A stretch of DNA of 64,000 nucleotides from Streptomyces sp. NBC_01498 (GCF_036327775.1 NZ_CP109598.1:1054001-1118000); one strand, 5' to 3'. Positions 8,644 to 17,388 are shown, numbered from the stretch's first letter. The notes: generated by a model not told the origin, from the letters alone. Program-made: numbers and translations.

Positions 8644-9267
8644 ATGGCCTTCATACGCTCCTACCGTCCCGGCGATCGCGCCGCCGTCTTCGACATCTGT
8701 GTGCGGACCGCCGACGCCGGGGGCGACTCGCGGCATCTGTACCCGGACAGCGAACTCGTCCCCAGCGTCTTCGCCGCGCCGTATCTGGAGTTGGAGCCGG
8801 ACCTGGCGTTCGTCCTGGACGACGGGGAGGGGCGCGCCGTCGGGTACATCCTGGGGGTCGCGGACACCCCTCGTTTCGCGGAGGCGTACCGGCGGGACTG
8901 GCTGCCCGTCGTGGGAGACCGCTTCCCGGCACCGGGCGACGACGTGAAGGACCCCACGCCGAGCCAGATCATGGCGGCCATGCTGCACGACCCGGAACGG
9001 ATGGTCCTGCCCGAACTCGCCGGCCACCCCGCGCACTTGCACATCGACCTGCTGCCCGACCGGCAGGGGCAGGGCCACGGCAGAGCGCTGATCCACACCC
9101 TCCTCGACGCCCTGAGCGCCCGGGGCGTGGAAGGCATCCACCTCTCGATGCTCCCCGCGAACACCGGGGCGCGGGCGTTCTACGACCGGGTCGGCTTCCA
9201 CGAGATCACCGTGCCGGGCTCCGATCCGGACGACGTCACGTTCTTGGTGCGCGGCACGGCGCGTTGA
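8644..9267 (+). CDS. GNAT-family N-acetyltransferase
   Basis: 207 residues of the GNAT fold: beta strand HLHIDLLPDRQGQGHGRALI (about 135-155) carries the acetyl-CoA pyrophosphate-binding Q/RxxGxG motif, and ANTGARAFYDRVGF follows. The long N-terminal part (PYLELEPDLAFVLDD) resembles the acetyltransferase domain seen next to O-GlcNAcase-type enzymes, but the substrate is unknown. The ATG at 8644 begins the conserved MAFIRSYRPGD; there is no good ribosome binding site, and an overlapping ATG at 8635 is out of frame. A palindrome lies just upstream. Confidence 0.85.
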   Translation: MAFIRSYRPGDRAAVFDICVRTADAGGDSRHLYPDSELVPSVFAAPYLELEPDLAFVLDDGEGRAVGYILGVADTPRFAEAYRRDWLPVVGDRFPAPGDDVKDPTPSQIMAAMLHDPERMVLPELAGHPAHLHIDLLPDRQGQGHGRALIHTLLDALSARGVEGIHLSMLPANTGARAFYDRVGFHEITVPGSDPDDVTFLVRGTAR

Positions 9268-9375
9268 GAACCCGGCGGGGGAGGATGGTCAGCGGCCGGG
9301 CGGGTGGCTGCCGGGTGCGGGCGACCCGGCACCCGGGCGGCGATGAGTTTCGGCGGCCGGACGGGTCAACCCCGT

Positions 9376-9990
9376 ATGGAGACCAGTACCGATACCCGAT
9401 TTCCCGACCACGCCCCTGCCTGTGCCGCCCTGGCCCGGCTTCTCGACGGTGTCGAGGACCGGCATCTCGCCGGGCCCACACCCTGCCCCGACTACACCGT
9501 GCGCGATCTGCTCGCGCATCTGACGGGGCTGACCCTCGCCTTCCGGGACGCCGGGCGGAAGGCCCTGGGGCCGACCACGGACACCCCGCCGACCAATGAC
9601 CTGCCGACGCTGGAGGACGACTGGCGGACCGTACTTCCCGAGCGGTTGAACGGGCTCGTCGAGGCATGGCGGGCAGCCGATGCCTGGGAGGGCTTCACGC
9701 GCGCCGGCGGGGTGGACCTGCCGGGCGAGGTGGCGGGGATCGTCGCACTGAACGAGGTGCTGGTCCACGGCTGGGACCTGGCGCGCAGCACCGGGCAGGC
9801 GTACGAGATCGACTCGGCCAGCCTGGAAGCGACGTTCTCGTTCCTCGAACCCGCCGCGGCGAGCGCGGAGGCGGGCGACGGCCCGGAGGGCCTGTTCGGC
9901 CCGCCGGTCCGTCTCCCGGCCGACGCGCCGCTGCTCGACCGGGTCATCGGCCTGAGCGGCCGCCGCCCGGACTGGCGTCCCGGGGAGTAG
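9376..9990 (+). CDS. TIGR03086-type metal-binding protein (mycothiol-dependent isomerase fold)
   Basis: 204 residues with the DinB/MDMPI_N four-helix pattern: GPTPCPDYTVRDLLAHLTG near residue 35 supplies the first metal-ligand His, and ALNEVLVHGWDLARSTG near 130 the second His region. The C-terminal PADAPLLDRVIGLSGRRPDW motif is characteristic of the TIGR03086 group. Relatives use mycothiol as cofactor in isomerisation or detoxification; the reaction here is unknown. The start at 9376 gives the usual family N-terminus but has no clear ribosome binding site; ATG 9343 is an alternative. Confidence 0.82.
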   Translation: METSTDTRFPDHAPACAALARLLDGVEDRHLAGPTPCPDYTVRDLLAHLTGLTLAFRDAGRKALGPTTDTPPTNDLPTLEDDWRTVLPERLNGLVEAWRAADAWEGFTRAGGVDLPGEVAGIVALNEVLVHGWDLARSTGQAYEIDSASLEATFSFLEPAAASAEAGDGPEGLFGPPVRLPADAPLLDRVIGLSGRRPDWRPGE

Positions 9991-9999
9991 CCAACTGCC

Positions 10000-10055
10000 G
10001 TGCGGGGCCGGCCCGTCGTGGGCTTCGTCCAGGACACGACGGGCCGGCCCCGCAC
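10000..10055. terminator. Perfect 21-bp stem-loop terminator
   Basis: 10000-10020 pairs without mismatch with 10035-10055 around a 14-base loop, ten bases after the stop at 9990. It is the strongest hairpin in the window and probably works in both directions, shielding the convergent HEAT-repeat gene. Confidence 0.85.
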
Positions 10056-10125
10056 CGCCGGGCGCGGTCCTCCACCACCGGAGCCCCGGCCCCTCTACCA
10101 GGCTCGGCGGGCCGACTCCACCGCG

Positions 10126-10489
10126 CCAGGACCCGTACGCCGACGGGCCCCTTCGACTTCGTCCCCGGCACCGGAAGGGTGGAGGCATGCGGGGCGAACC
10201 GTCCGCCCCCGCGGAGCGGCCCAGCACCGCCCTGTGCGGTCCATCGGCACCGGCACCGGACCGGCTCCCGCCAGGCCCCGTACGCGAAAGGATCCCTTCG
10301 GCTTCCCCGGCGCCACGAAAGGCCGAGGGGGCACGGCAGGCCGAACCGTCCGACGGAGCAGCCGGATACGGTCCGTCGGCACCGGGGCTGGCGGCCCGGC
10401 GCCGTACCGGAACCCGTACGCCCCCGACCCCTCCGGCCTCGTCACGGCCCCCGGAAGGTGAGAACGCGCGCGGCAGACCGAACCGTCCG
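10126..10489. repeat. Degenerate tandem repeat of about 140 bases
   Basis: The anchor CGAACCGTCCG recurs at 10195-10205, 10342-10352 and 10479-10489 (147 and 137 bases apart). Other shared blocks include GGTCCRTCGGCACCGG and CCCGTACGC. Copies have diverged by many substitutions and small indels and no frame stays open consistently. Confidence 0.6.
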
Positions 10490-10579
10490 CCACCGCACAA
10501 CCCACCTCCCGTCCGCGCGTCGCCCGAGGGCGTCTCCGAGCCCCGCGCCCCGGGTCACGCGGGGTTCTCCAACCCCCGC

Positions 10580-12790
10580 CTACGACGCCTCGCCCGTCCC
10601 GCGCAGCAGTAGCCGGGTCTGCTCACGGAAGCGGGTGTCCGCGCGGACCGTGTCGTGGGAGAGGCCGGGTATGTAGACGGGGGCGTCGCGCTCCGCCAGG
10701 TGCGTCCAGCGGCGCAGTTGGTCGTCCGTCAGGTTTCTCGCGCCGTAGGCACGCAGGAAGTCCAGCGCCGTGTTCGGGTCCGCGTTCGTCTCGGCGGAGG
10801 TGAGGGCCGCGTCCGCCAGGCGGGTGCCGTGCCGGCCCGACGGGTCGACGGCGAGGAGGGCGAGCGCTGCCGCCGCCGCGTGGTCGGGGTGGTCCAGCTT
10901 CCCTTCCAGGAGTGGGGCGAGCGGGCGGCCTTCCGTACCGAGGGCGCCCGCCGCCCCTGCCGCGCGGACGTTCTGCCAGCGTGTCCAGTCCCCCTCCGCG
11001 TCCTCCAGCACCCCCGCGACGACCGGCAGGGCCTCGTCCGCGCTGCCCGTGATCCGCCACAGCGCGCGGGCGATCTCCGTGTCGGCGTCGAGGCGCGGGT
11101 TGGTGCGCCCCTCTTCCTCCGAGGCGTCCGGCGCCTTGCGCGCGGCGTCGCTCAGCGCCTCGCGCAGGTGCGGCAGCAGGTCCGCCGCCTCGGTGCCGGT
11201 CAGCTCGCCCGCGGCTTTCGCCGCCTCGCTCACGTCCCGGTCGCCGACGGCCAGGACGTCCATGACGGCCCGTACCAGTGGTCCGGTCTCCCCCGTGAGC
11301 CGGTGCAGCGCCGAGCCGACGTCGAGTGGGCTCTGGCCGGTGAGGTCTGCCGCGCGCAGTGCCCGCGCCACCCGCTCCCGTTCCTCCGCCGGGCAGACGG
11401 CGGGCAGCGCGCGCAGCACCACGAAGGGGTGCCGGTCCAGCGCGGCGAGGAGGTCCGGCACCGCCGGGGCGGCGCGCTCTCCCCAGCCGAACAGGAGCAG
11501 GCCGAGGTGGATCGCCTCGTTCCACCCGATGCCGGTCTGCGCCAGCCGGGCCCGTACGGCGTCGAGGAGGGCCGTGGTGAACGGGAACGGGCCGGGGTCG
11601 CCGTCCCGTCCGGCTCCCGTCCAGCCGCCGGGGCTCGCCTTGGCCGCCGCGTCGAGTGCCCGCGGGCGCCGGGGCAGCTCCGCCGCCAGGAGCGGGGCCG
11701 CCCGGTCCGGGTCCGTGGCCACCAGCACGGCCAGTGCCCGGTCGGCCAGGGGCCCGTCCTCGGTGGCGAGCGTGGTGAGCACGGGGACGGCGGTCGTGGC
11801 GTGCTCGCCGAGCTGTCCGACGACCGAGAGGGCGGAGTCCGCCGACGCGGGGTCGCCGAGGAGGGCGGTCAGCGGGCCGGTGAGGCGGGCCGGTGCGGTG
11901 CGGGACGCCTGGCACGCGTGCTCGGCCGCCCCGATCGCCTCCTCGCGTGCCTCGGCGTCCGGATGCCTCAGTCCGGCCTCGGTCAGGGCGAGGGCGGCTT
12001 CCCGCGCGTCGTCCGTGTCCCGTTCCAGCAGTTGATCGACCAGGTATCGCAGCGGCTCGGTCCGCTCCTGGTCGAAGCGCTCCGCGACCAGGGGATCGGC
12101 GGGCAGCAGTGCGAGGAACGCGTCGTGGTGGACCGTGGTCCACGGCAGCTCCGCGTCCGCACAGGCCAGCAGCGCGGCCAGCCGTACGACCGGTTCCTCG
12201 GCGACCGGTTCCTCGGCGACCCGCGCGCCCCCGGCCGCGAGTACGGACCTGTCGAACTCCGCCGCGCTCGCCGGGTCGAGCCACGCCGTCCCCGTCAGCA
12301 CCTCGGCCCTCACCAGCGGGTCCCGCTCCTCCTCCCAGCACCGGCGCAGCACCGGAAGGACCTGCTCCGCCGCTCCGGTCCTCGCGGCGGCCCAGACGGC
12401 CGACCGCCGTACGTCGCTGTCGGCCGACCCGATCAGCGGGAGTATCAGGGGCAGTTGCTCGACGACGGCCGCCCGGCACGCGCCCACCGCGTCGCTCCGC
12501 TCGTCGTCGCTCTCCGCGACGCACCCGAGCAGCTGAAGCATCTCGGCGGGCCGTATCCCCGCCGCCGCCAGCCGGGCGGGATAGGGCACGGCATGGGCCG
12601 TGGCCTCGTACACCGACCCCTGGTGGACGATGTTGCCGTACAGCTCGTACAGCGCCTCTTCCGCTGTCCCGGCGTCGTCGCTCGCCAGCGCCCTCAGCTG
12701 GCCGGGAACGTCCTCCGCGCTTCCGTAGGCGTGCTCCCGTTCCTCCCACGGCTGCGCGTCGAGGTCGGCGAAAATCTGTGCGAGATCCAT
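10580..12790 (-). CDS. HEAT-repeat protein
   Basis: 736 residues of alpha-helical repeats, mostly Ala/Leu/Glu-rich helix pairs of the HEAT/PBS-lyase type (for example SADSDVRRSAVWAAARTGAAEQVLPVL near residue 140 and HPDAEAREEAIGAAEHA near 290). There is no signal peptide or membrane segment, so it should be a cytoplasmic scaffold or binding protein. The ATG at 12788-12790 is chosen because it begins MDLAQIFADLDAQPW and AGGA lies eight to eleven bases upstream. Nothing in the neighbourhood suggests a partner. I do not recognise a specific function. Confidence 0.85.
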   Translation of the reverse strand: MDLAQIFADLDAQPWEEREHAYGSAEDVPGQLRALASDDAGTAEEALYELYGNIVHQGSVYEATAHAVPYPARLAAAGIRPAEMLQLLGCVAESDDERSDAVGACRAAVVEQLPLILPLIGSADSDVRRSAVWAAARTGAAEQVLPVLRRCWEEERDPLVRAEVLTGTAWLDPASAAEFDRSVLAAGGARVAEEPVAEEPVVRLAALLACADAELPWTTVHHDAFLALLPADPLVAERFDQERTEPLRYLVDQLLERDTDDAREAALALTEAGLRHPDAEAREEAIGAAEHACQASRTAPARLTGPLTALLGDPASADSALSVVGQLGEHATTAVPVLTTLATEDGPLADRALAVLVATDPDRAAPLLAAELPRRPRALDAAAKASPGGWTGAGRDGDPGPFPFTTALLDAVRARLAQTGIGWNEAIHLGLLLFGWGERAAPAVPDLLAALDRHPFVVLRALPAVCPAEERERVARALRAADLTGQSPLDVGSALHRLTGETGPLVRAVMDVLAVGDRDVSEAAKAAGELTGTEAADLLPHLREALSDAARKAPDASEEEGRTNPRLDADTEIARALWRITGSADEALPVVAGVLEDAEGDWTRWQNVRAAGAAGALGTEGRPLAPLLEGKLDHPDHAAAAALALLAVDPSGRHGTRLADAALTSAETNADPNTALDFLRAYGARNLTDDQLRRWTHLAERDAPVYIPGLSHDTVRADTRFREQTRLLLRGTGEAS

Positions 12791-12930
12791 GGCGAAGATC
12801 CTGGCACGAGCCACTGACAACGCCCTGCGCCCGGCTCCCACCTGTGGACGACGGGCACGTTCGCCGCGCCGGGGCTGTTCACTGGGGGTGTGCCCCGGGC
12901 AGGCCGGGGGCCGGAAGGAAAGGCCGCACC

Positions 12931-13764
12931 ATGCCCCTCGCGCTCCGCCGGCTGCTGCTCGCCCTGCTGCTGACGCTCGCCACCCTGTGCACGGCGTGCA
13001 CCGCGTCCGCCCAGGAGGACGCGTCGACGGCGAACACGTCCCCGGCGCTGGACGATCCGGCGAAGAAGGAGATCGCCATGAAGCTGGTCTCCAGCGCCGA
13101 GAACTCCTCGCTCGACTGGAGGGCCCAGTACCGCTACATCGAGGACATCGGCGACGGCCGCGGCTACACGGCCGGGCTCGTCGGCTTCTGCACCGCCTGC
13201 GGCGATCTGCTGAAGGTGGTGGAGCGTTACGTGGCGGCCCGGCCGGACGGCAATGTCCTGGCGCGCTTCGTCCCGGCGCTCCGCGCGGTCAAGGGCGGCG
13301 ACTCCCACGACGGGCTCGGCGACGCGTTCACCACCGCGTGGCGGCGGGCCGCCGACGACGATCCGGTGTTCCGCAGGACGCAGGACGCCGAGCGCGACCG
13401 GGTCTACTTCACCCCGGCCGTCGACCGCGGGAAGGCCGACGGTCTCGGGGTGCTGGGGCAGTTCGTGTACTACGACGCGCATGTGATGCACGGCTTCCGC
13501 GACGCGCCCGGCTCGGTCGGCTTCCGTACGATCCGCGAACAGGCCCTGAAGAAGGCCCGGTTGCCCGCGAAGGGCGGGAACGAGACCGCGTATCTGCGCG
13601 CGTTCCTCGACGCCCGGGTGGCCGCGATGGGCCGTGAGCCGTCCCATTCGGACACCAGTCGTATCGAGACGGCGCAGCGTGTCTTCCTCGACGCGGGCAA
13701 TCTGGACCTGGATCCGCCGCTCATGTGGAAGGTGTACGGGGACAGTTACCGCATCGACGCGTAG
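12931..13764 (+). CDS. csn: Secreted chitosanase, GH46
   Basis: Cleaves chitosan by an inverting mechanism outside the cell. A Sec signal peptide (about residues 1-27, leucine-rich core ending near TASA) precedes a mature domain of about 245 residues. The catalytic Glu is in SSAENSSLDW and the catalytic Asp in EDIGDGRGYT, as in Streptomyces N174 chitosanase; YYDAHVMHG and the C-terminal DLDPPLMWKVYGDSYRI are also family features. A cysteine pair C-TAC in FCTACGD is unusual. GGAAGGAAAGG precedes the ATG. The protein carries no carbohydrate-binding module. No operator could be recognised upstream. Confidence 0.95.
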   Translation: MPLALRRLLLALLLTLATLCTACTASAQEDASTANTSPALDDPAKKEIAMKLVSSAENSSLDWRAQYRYIEDIGDGRGYTAGLVGFCTACGDLLKVVERYVAARPDGNVLARFVPALRAVKGGDSHDGLGDAFTTAWRRAADDDPVFRRTQDAERDRVYFTPAVDRGKADGLGVLGQFVYYDAHVMHGFRDAPGSVGFRTIREQALKKARLPAKGGNETAYLRAFLDARVAAMGREPSHSDTSRIETAQRVFLDAGNLDLDPPLMWKVYGDSYRIDA

Positions 13765-13874
13765 CTTCTGTCCGGCGCGGGCCCCGGGTACCTACGGAAC
13801 GCGAAGCCGCCCCGAGGGTCCGGAGCCGCCGGTCGCGGGCCGCCGCCCCCGCGGGGGGGTGTCCGGTAAGTGCA

Positions 13875-13972
13875 GCCGCCCGGCGGTCAGTTCGCCTCCG
13901 TGATCCAGGCCAGGCGCCGTGCCGCCGCCCGGCGGTCAGTTCGCCTCCGTGATCCGGGCCAGGCGCCGTGCC
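13875..13972. repeat. 49-bp tandem duplication over the 3' end of the deaminase gene
   Basis: 13875-13923 and 13924-13972 are identical except for one base (13907/13956). The right copy contains the last 12 codons and stop (13936-13938) of the deaminase gene; the left copy is an extra, untranslated copy of that gene end including the stop. Confidence 0.92.
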
Positions 13973-15312
13973 TCGGCCCGTGCGGCGCGGGCGACGGTGT
14001 CCTCGTCCACGGTGGTCAGACGGTTGTCCTCGACCACGGTCCGGCCGCCCACGAGGGAGAGTCTGACGGGGGCGGCGGCGCCGAGGACCAGGGCGGCGAC
14101 CGGGTCGGCGATGGAGGAGTGGGCCAGGGTGTCCATTTTCCACAGCACCAGGTCGGCGAGTTTCCCGGTCTCGACCGAGCCGATCTGGTCCGCCCGTCCC
14201 AGGACCCGCGCCCCGCCGTACGTGCCGAGGCGGAGCGCCTGACGGGCCGTCAGCGCGGACTCGCGACGGGCGCCGAGGCGGTTGATGAGCAGCGCGTTGC
14301 GCAACTCGGTGTGAAGTTCGCCCGATTCGTTGGACGCGGTGCCGTCCACGCCGAGGCCGACGGGAACGCCCGCCGCCAGCATGTCGGGAACGCGCGCGAT
14401 CCCGGCCGCCAGACGGGCGTTGGAGGACGGGCAGTGCGCGACACCCGTGCCGGTGCGGGCGAAGGCGGCGATGTCGGAGTCGTTCATATGGACGCAGTGG
14501 GCCATCCACACGTCGGAGCCGAGCCAGCCCGTGGACTCGAAGTAATCGGTCGGGCCCATGCCGAACAGTTCCTTGCAGAACTGCTCCTCCTCGACCGTCT
14601 CGCTGCCGTGGGTGTGCAGCCGTACACCCTTGCGGCGCGCCAACTCGGCTCCCTGTCGCATGAGTTCGGTGGAGACCGAGAACGGGGAGCAGGGCGCGAC
14701 CGCGATCTGGGTCATCGCGCCGAACGAGGCGTCGTGGTGGCGGTCGATCGTCGCCTCGGTGGCGGCGAGCGCGTCGTCCAGCGACTCGACGGCGAAGTCC
14801 GGCGGCAGACCGCCGTGCGACCGGCCCCGGTCCATGGAGCCGCGGGCCAGGGTGAACCGTACGCCGGTCTCGGCCGCCGCCCCGATGATCGCGCCGGACA
14901 GATCGCCCGTGCCGCGCGGATACACGTAGTGGTGGTCCATCGCGGTGGTGACCCCGCCGCGCGCCATCATGGCGAGCGAGCCCTGGGCGGCGGCCCGCAC
15001 CATCGGCTCGTCGAGGCGCGCCCAGGTCGGGTAGAGCGCCACCAGCCAGTCGAACAGGTGGTGATCGGTGGCGAGGCCCCGGGTGATCCACTGGTAGAAG
15101 TGGTGATGGGTGTTGACCAGGCCGGGGGTGAGGAGATGGCCGGTGCCGTCGACCCGCCGGACGACGTCCGCCAGCCCCTCGGGGGCCGGGCCGGCGCCCA
15201 CGGCCTCGATGAGGTCGTCCGCGACGACGACGTGACCCGAGGCGTACTCGGTGTCCCGCGCGTCCACGGTCGCGATGGCGCAGTTCTCTATGACGATGCG
15301 TGCAGCCGCCAT
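13936..15312 (-). CDS. 8-oxoguanine deaminase (amidohydrolase family)
   Basis: 458 residues, an amidohydrolase of the ATZ/TRZ branch: the HHH cluster of TPGLVNTHHHFYQW (His 69-71) supplies two metal ligands, HTHGSETVEEE near 230 and HCVHMND near 275 further ligands, and LGVDGTASNESGEL near 325 the metal Asp. Such proteins were long named hydroxydechloroatrazine ethylaminohydrolase; characterised bacterial relatives deaminate 8-oxoguanine to urate. That product is the substrate of the uricase encoded immediately downstream in the same direction (47-base gap upstream of this gene to uox stop), which supports the assignment. The ATG at 15310-15312 has GAGGACC upstream. Ordinary guanine or another azapurine remains possible as substrate. 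Confidence 0.88.
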   Translation of the reverse strand: MAAARIVIENCAIATVDARDTEYASGHVVVADDLIEAVGAGPAPEGLADVVRRVDGTGHLLTPGLVNTHHHFYQWITRGLATDHHLFDWLVALYPTWARLDEPMVRAAAQGSLAMMARGGVTTAMDHHYVYPRGTGDLSGAIIGAAAETGVRFTLARGSMDRGRSHGGLPPDFAVESLDDALAATEATIDRHHDASFGAMTQIAVAPCSPFSVSTELMRQGAELARRKGVRLHTHGSETVEEEQFCKELFGMGPTDYFESTGWLGSDVWMAHCVHMNDSDIAAFARTGTGVAHCPSSNARLAAGIARVPDMLAAGVPVGLGVDGTASNESGELHTELRNALLINRLGARRESALTARQALRLGTYGGARVLGRADQIGSVETGKLADLVLWKMDTLAHSSIADPVAALVLGAAAPVRLSLVGGRTVVEDNRLTTVDEDTVARAARAEARRLARITEAN

Positions 15313-15359
15313 GGCGGGTCCTCGTCCTTCCCGTGCCGGAGCGCGTACCGGAGCCGGCA

Positions 15360-16265
15360 CTAGAGGTTGGTCATGTCGACGGGGATGCGCTGCTCGGCGC
15401 CTTCGCGCAGCACGGTCGCCTCGATGAGGCCGTACGGGCGGTCGGCGGCGACGTAGACGGCTCCGTCGGCGGTCTCGTTCTTCATCTCGAACGGTTCGAG
15501 GTCGACCAGGAAATGGTGGTTGTTGGGGAGCGAGAACCGGATCTCGTCGATCTCGTCCCGGCTGTCGATGACCCGTGTGCCCATCTGGTAGAGGGTCTGC
15601 TGGAGCGAGAGGGAGTACGTCTCCGCGAAGGCGCTCAGCAGTTGGGCGCGCGCGCCCGCGTACGACTCGTCCCAGTCGGGCATCGGCTCGGCGTCGTCGC
15701 TCCAGCGGTGGCGCCACCGCGCGGACACGTCGGTGGCGAGTATGCGGTCGTACGCCTCACGGAGCGTCGTGTACTTGTCCTTGAGGTACCCGGAGAACTC
15801 GGAGTCGGTGGAGTTCAGGACCGTCAGGTCCTTGAGGCCGGAGACGACCTCCCAGGTCCGGCCGTCGTAGGTGATCTGGGCGACGCGTGTCTCCTGGCCC
15901 TTGCGGACGAAGGAGTGCTCGCCCTCGCCGCCGGTGGCTATGCGCTCCCAGGCGTACTCCTCGATCCGGACGCGGGCCCGGTGGATCGGGTCCTGGCTGG
16001 TGACGAAGTGCCGGGCGAGACGGATGCCGAACTGCTCGGCGGACTCGATCCCGTACTCCTTGGCGAACGCGTACACCGTGTTCTTGGTGGTGTCGGTCGG
16101 CAGCACGTTGGCGTTGGAGCCGGAGTGGTGGACCTCTTCCATGTCGCCGGAGAGGGAGATGGAGACGTTCAGGTCCTTGATGTGGTGGGTGGCGCCGTCC
16201 CGCACGATCCGGACGACGCGGTTCTCCGCCTTGCCGTACTGGTTCTGGCCGAGAATGGTCGGCAT
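15360..16265 (-). CDS. uox: Urate oxidase (uricase)
   Basis: Cofactor-free oxidation of urate to 5-hydroxyisourate. The 301-residue protein has the two T-fold halves: Lys of YGKAENRVV near residue 10-12 and Thr of PTDTTKNTVYAFAKE near 58 form the catalytic pair, QQTLYQMG near 220 and SLPNNHHF near 250 supply the Gln/Asn/His that hold urate and oxygen. Length equals that of Arthrobacter-type bacterial uricases. It is the third gene of a uraD-uraH-uox-deaminase run; only three bases separate it from the uraH stop. Confidence 0.96.
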   Translation of the reverse strand: MPTILGQNQYGKAENRVVRIVRDGATHHIKDLNVSISLSGDMEEVHHSGSNANVLPTDTTKNTVYAFAKEYGIESAEQFGIRLARHFVTSQDPIHRARVRIEEYAWERIATGGEGEHSFVRKGQETRVAQITYDGRTWEVVSGLKDLTVLNSTDSEFSGYLKDKYTTLREAYDRILATDVSARWRHRWSDDAEPMPDWDESYAGARAQLLSAFAETYSLSLQQTLYQMGTRVIDSRDEIDEIRFSLPNNHHFLVDLEPFEMKNETADGAVYVAADRPYGLIEATVLREGAEQRIPVDMTNL

Positions 16266-16268
16266 CTG

Positions 16269-16709
16269 CTAGCTCCCTCGGTATACGGAGTAGCCGAACG
16301 GGCTGAGCAGCAGCGGTACGTGATAGTGCTCGCCGGGGGTGACGGCGAAGGTGACCGCGACCTCCGGGAAGAACGCGCCGCTGTCCCCCGGCGCGGGGGC
16401 GTCCCGCTGTGCCTCGGCTCGCTTCTCGCTCTGGACATGGTTGTCGCGCGTGCCGGTGCCCGTGTGGGCGCCGGTGCGGTGGAAGTACGCCTCGGTCTCG
16501 AAGTCCAGGCGTACCTGGGTCGTTCCTGCGGGCGGGGCGGGCAGGTCCGTGCACCGGCCGTCCTCGTCGGTGGCCGACCGGCCCAGTAGGGTCCACGCCT
16601 CGCCCGCCCCGCTCCGGACGCGGAGCAGAACGGTGACGGCCGCGGCGGGCCGTCCGGCGCCGGTGTCCAGGATGTGCGTGGACACGGAGGCGGTGGTTCG
16701 CGTGCTCAA
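16269..16709 (-). CDS. uraH: 5-Hydroxyisourate hydrolase
   Basis: Opens 5-hydroxyisourate to OHCU. The transthyretin-like fold is marked by STHILDTGAGRPA near residue 10 (catalytic His) and the C-terminal YRGS. At 146 residues it is longer than the usual 105-120 because of a hydrophilic insert of about 30 residues (roughly 78-108) between the DFETEAYF strand and FFPEVAVTF. The start is a TTG at 16707-16709 with AAGGGA eight bases upstream; no ATG or GTG lies in a suitable position, and MSTRTTASVSTHILD is the normal family start. TTG may keep expression low. Confidence 0.92.
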   Translation of the reverse strand: MSTRTTASVSTHILDTGAGRPAAAVTVLLRVRSGAGEAWTLLGRSATDEDGRCTDLPAPPAGTTQVRLDFETEAYFHRTGAHTGTGTRDNHVQSEKRAEAQRDAPAPGDSGAFFPEVAVTFAVTPGEHYHVPLLLSPFGYSVYRGS

Positions 16710-16779
16710 GGGTTCGGTCCCTTCGCTCTGCGGGCCTGATACGTCTGGGGGCCGACGCGTCCGGCACGTCCGTGGTCCG

Positions 16780-17310
16780 TCACGGGGCGTCCGGCCCGGC
16801 GTGTACGAGGCGGGTCAGCCGGAGGCGGTTGATCCTGCCGAGTTCGGCGCGGACGACGGCCCGCTCCTCCTCGGGCGGGTTGCCGATCCGTACGCGGACC
16901 GCGTCCCGCAGCTGTTCCCCGGTCCTGCCGGTGGCGCAGATGAGAAAGACATGGCCGAATTTCGCCTGGTAGGCCAGGTTCAGGTCGAGCATCTCGGCCT
17001 TGAGCGCGTCGGAGGCCCCGGTCATGCCGCGCTGCTCCCGGGCGGAGGCGGGGTCGCCCGGTGCCGGGCGGCCGATGGGCGGGTGCCCGGCCAGCGCCTC
17101 GGCGAGACCGTCGTCGCTCAGGGCGGCCGTCGCGGTGTCGCTGGCGGCGAGGAGGGCGTCGGTGGTGGCGTACGGGCGGTGGGCGAGCAGCCGGCTCCCC
17201 CAGGCCGTACTGGCACACACCTCGCGCAGCGCGGCGCGCGCCGCGCCGTCGGCGGAGGTGTTGAACCGGGTGAGGCCCGGTGGCGGATCGGTCGTCAGAT
17301 CGGGCGGCAC
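16780..17310 (-). CDS. uraD: OHCU decarboxylase
   Basis: Decarboxylates 2-oxo-4-hydroxy-4-carboxy-5-ureidoimidazoline to (S)-allantoin, ensuring the correct stereoisomer. The 176-residue protein has the family motifs LAGHPPIGRP near residue 75 (catalytic His), REQRGM near 92 and KFGHVFLICATGRTGEQL near 117-135. It is the first gene of the run uraD-uraH-uox-deaminase. Start is GTG at 17308-17310 behind GGAGG. A TCAAC-N6-TTGAAG palindrome stands 62-78 bases upstream, so the urate operon is probably co-regulated with allantoinase and malate synthase. Confidence 0.95.
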   Translation of the reverse strand: MPPDLTTDPPPGLTRFNTSADGAARAALREVCASTAWGSRLLAHRPYATTDALLAASDTATAALSDDGLAEALAGHPPIGRPAPGDPASAREQRGMTGASDALKAEMLDLNLAYQAKFGHVFLICATGRTGEQLRDAVRVRIGNPPEEERAVVRAELGRINRLRLTRLVHAGPDAP

Positions 17311-17371
17311 GGGAGCCTCCGTGGCTGTGCTTGACGGGCTGCGGGACAGCTAACGCCCTCACGGGGATGAC

Positions 17372-17388
17372 GTCAACACTTTGTTGAA
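17372..17388. promoter_or_regulatory. Operator-like palindrome upstream of uraD
   Basis: GTCAACACTTTGTTGAA, followed by G, is the third member of the TCAAC-N6-TTGAAG family (others at 3821 and 6726). It lies between the uraD start and the end of the upstream HTH gene. Confidence 0.6.

Larger units (their letters stand above)
9991..10579. other. 589-base intergenic stretch with terminator and degenerate repeats
   Basis: Lies between two convergent genes. It begins with the long stem-loop at 10000-10055; the rest consists of about three diverged copies of a unit of roughly 140 bases (see repeat). Open frames exist on both strands but none looks coding. Confidence 0.65.

Noticed and set aside
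10095..10505. Minus-strand frame of about 136 codons with apparent peptide repeats
   Set aside because: The repeats follow from the DNA-level 140-base repeats and shift frame between copies; no ribosome binding site.
11893..13764. A long plus-strand frame fused to the N-terminus of the chitosanase
   Set aside because: The part before 12931 is Arg/Pro-rich shadow of the HEAT-repeat gene; the signal peptide and ribosome binding site fix the chitosanase start at 12931.
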